Positions 63,634-64,000 of a stretch of 64,000 bases of DNA are shown here, in pieces. Under the pieces are notes generated by a model. It ran no database searches, was not told where the DNA came from, and saw nothing but the letters and a program-made list of their open reading frames with translations. Within the stretch, counting starts at the first letter, position 1; each line of letters begins with the position of its first letter. The DNA is from an uncultured Pseudomonadales bacterium (GTDB lineage Bacteria; Pseudomonadota; Gammaproteobacteria; Pseudomonadales; Azotimanducaceae). The stretch is from the NCBI GenBank assembly GCA_951813515.1, contig OX638346.1, positions 3,775,617 through 3,839,616 on the forward strand. Reading direction: 5' to 3'. Made by a program: the position numbers and the translations under genes.

Positions 63634-64000
63634 TCATTCGAGCGCCGATTGCATGCCTTCCACGGTGCCTATGCCTGCGACTCTCAGAGACCTGTCGATG
63701 CGGCGCACCAGTCCCGCCAGGACGTTTCCAGGCCCGCATTCGAGCAACCTGTCCACGCCGTGGCTGCGGATGGTGGTCACGCAGTCGGTCCATCGAACCG
63801 GGGAGTAAATCTGTTGCATCAGTTTCTGCCGGATCGTGTCGGGGTCTGCCGACACCGTCGCGTCGATGTTGTGCACGACGGGCACGTCCGCAGAACACAA
63901 GTCAACGGCATCGAGCACCGCCTTGAATCGATCCGCCGCAGGTTGCATGAGTTCGCAGTGGAACGGCGCGCTCACGTCGAGCATGACGGCTCGCCGAGCG
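63634..64000 (-). CDS. fabD: Malonyl-CoA-ACP transacylase, C-terminal part (runs off the window)
   Basis: The frame is open to the right edge, reading ARRAVMLDVSAPFHCELMQP with the conserved catalytic-region histidine, then NPVRW-type segment SPVRWTDCVTTI and ECGPGNVLAGLVRRI, all typical of the FabD C-terminus. The N-terminal part with the active-site serine is outside. A 202-base gap to acpP is where a fabG-acpP promoter could lie. Confidence 0.93.
   Translation of the reverse strand, partial: ARRAVMLDVSAPFHCELMQPAADRFKAVLDAVDLCSADVPVVHNIDATVSADPDTIRQKLMQQIYSPVRWTDCVTTIRSHGVDRLLECGPGNVLAGLVRRIDRSLRVAGIGTVEGMQSALE

Overview
The window is high-GC DNA from a Gammaproteobacterium-type chromosome. 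The evidence is the gene content and order: prmB next to aroC, a complete lolCDE lipoprotein exporter, a two-part RecBCD, comEC, htpG, and a fabD-acpP-fabG-fabF-mltG-tmk-holB-pilZ block. I cannot assign a genus from sequence alone. Most genes are compactly packed, with 1-20 base overlaps (GTGA, ATGA, GTGAGTGA), and the ordinary housekeeping regions look intact.

Layout. 1-8.4 kb: the end of a Hen1-like methyltransferase gene, then on the minus strand aroC, prmB, a DUF4892 protein, gpsA, htpG, sucD and sucC. 8.5-9.4 kb: a pair of MaoC/hot-dog hydratase genes. 9.4-17.4 kb: a three-gene plus-strand block of a TPR/FG-GAP lipoprotein, a large membrane-anchored pentaheme cytochrome c with a TPR tail, and a CRTAC1-type FG-GAP/ASPIC protein. 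The b-type-looking anchor and the beta-propeller partners make this the strongest candidate for an undescribed electron-transfer system. 17.5-18.3 kb: a hicAB toxin-antitoxin pair whose toxin gene is split by a 207-bp element with terminal inverted repeats. 18.4-28 kb: comEC, a DUF2062 protein, lolCDE, apbE, a crotonase, and a split spermidine-synthase-like pair.

28-46 kb: recC and recB are followed, about 9 kb later, by recD. The gap holds visibly less GC-rich DNA: two tandemly duplicated esterases (the second frameshifted), a YejA-like family-5 solute-binding protein, an STN-type TonB-dependent receptor, a deleted sulfatase remnant, and a FecI/FecR sigma-antisigma pair. It reads as a laterally acquired, TonB-dependent uptake and hydrolysis locus inserted between recB and recD.

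46-51 kb is a rearrangement zone. Two nearly identical Uma2 nuclease genes lie in the same orientation. Around them are a duplicated 3' end of recD, two pieces of a DUF4143 AAA ATPase, a HAD-hydrolase scrap, and intact SDR and HAD genes.

51-58 kb: a PfkB kinase preceded by a 16-base homopolymer, a MoaD/ThiS-like protein, a second copy of the 207-bp element, a three-subunit molybdenum hydroxylase of the xanthine dehydrogenase family, and a divergent Xaa-Pro dipeptidase. 57.7-64 kb: pilZ, holB, tmk, mltG, fabF, fabG, acpP and the 3' part of fabD, all on the minus strand. I saw no tRNA, rRNA, CRISPR array, phage module or intact insertion sequence.
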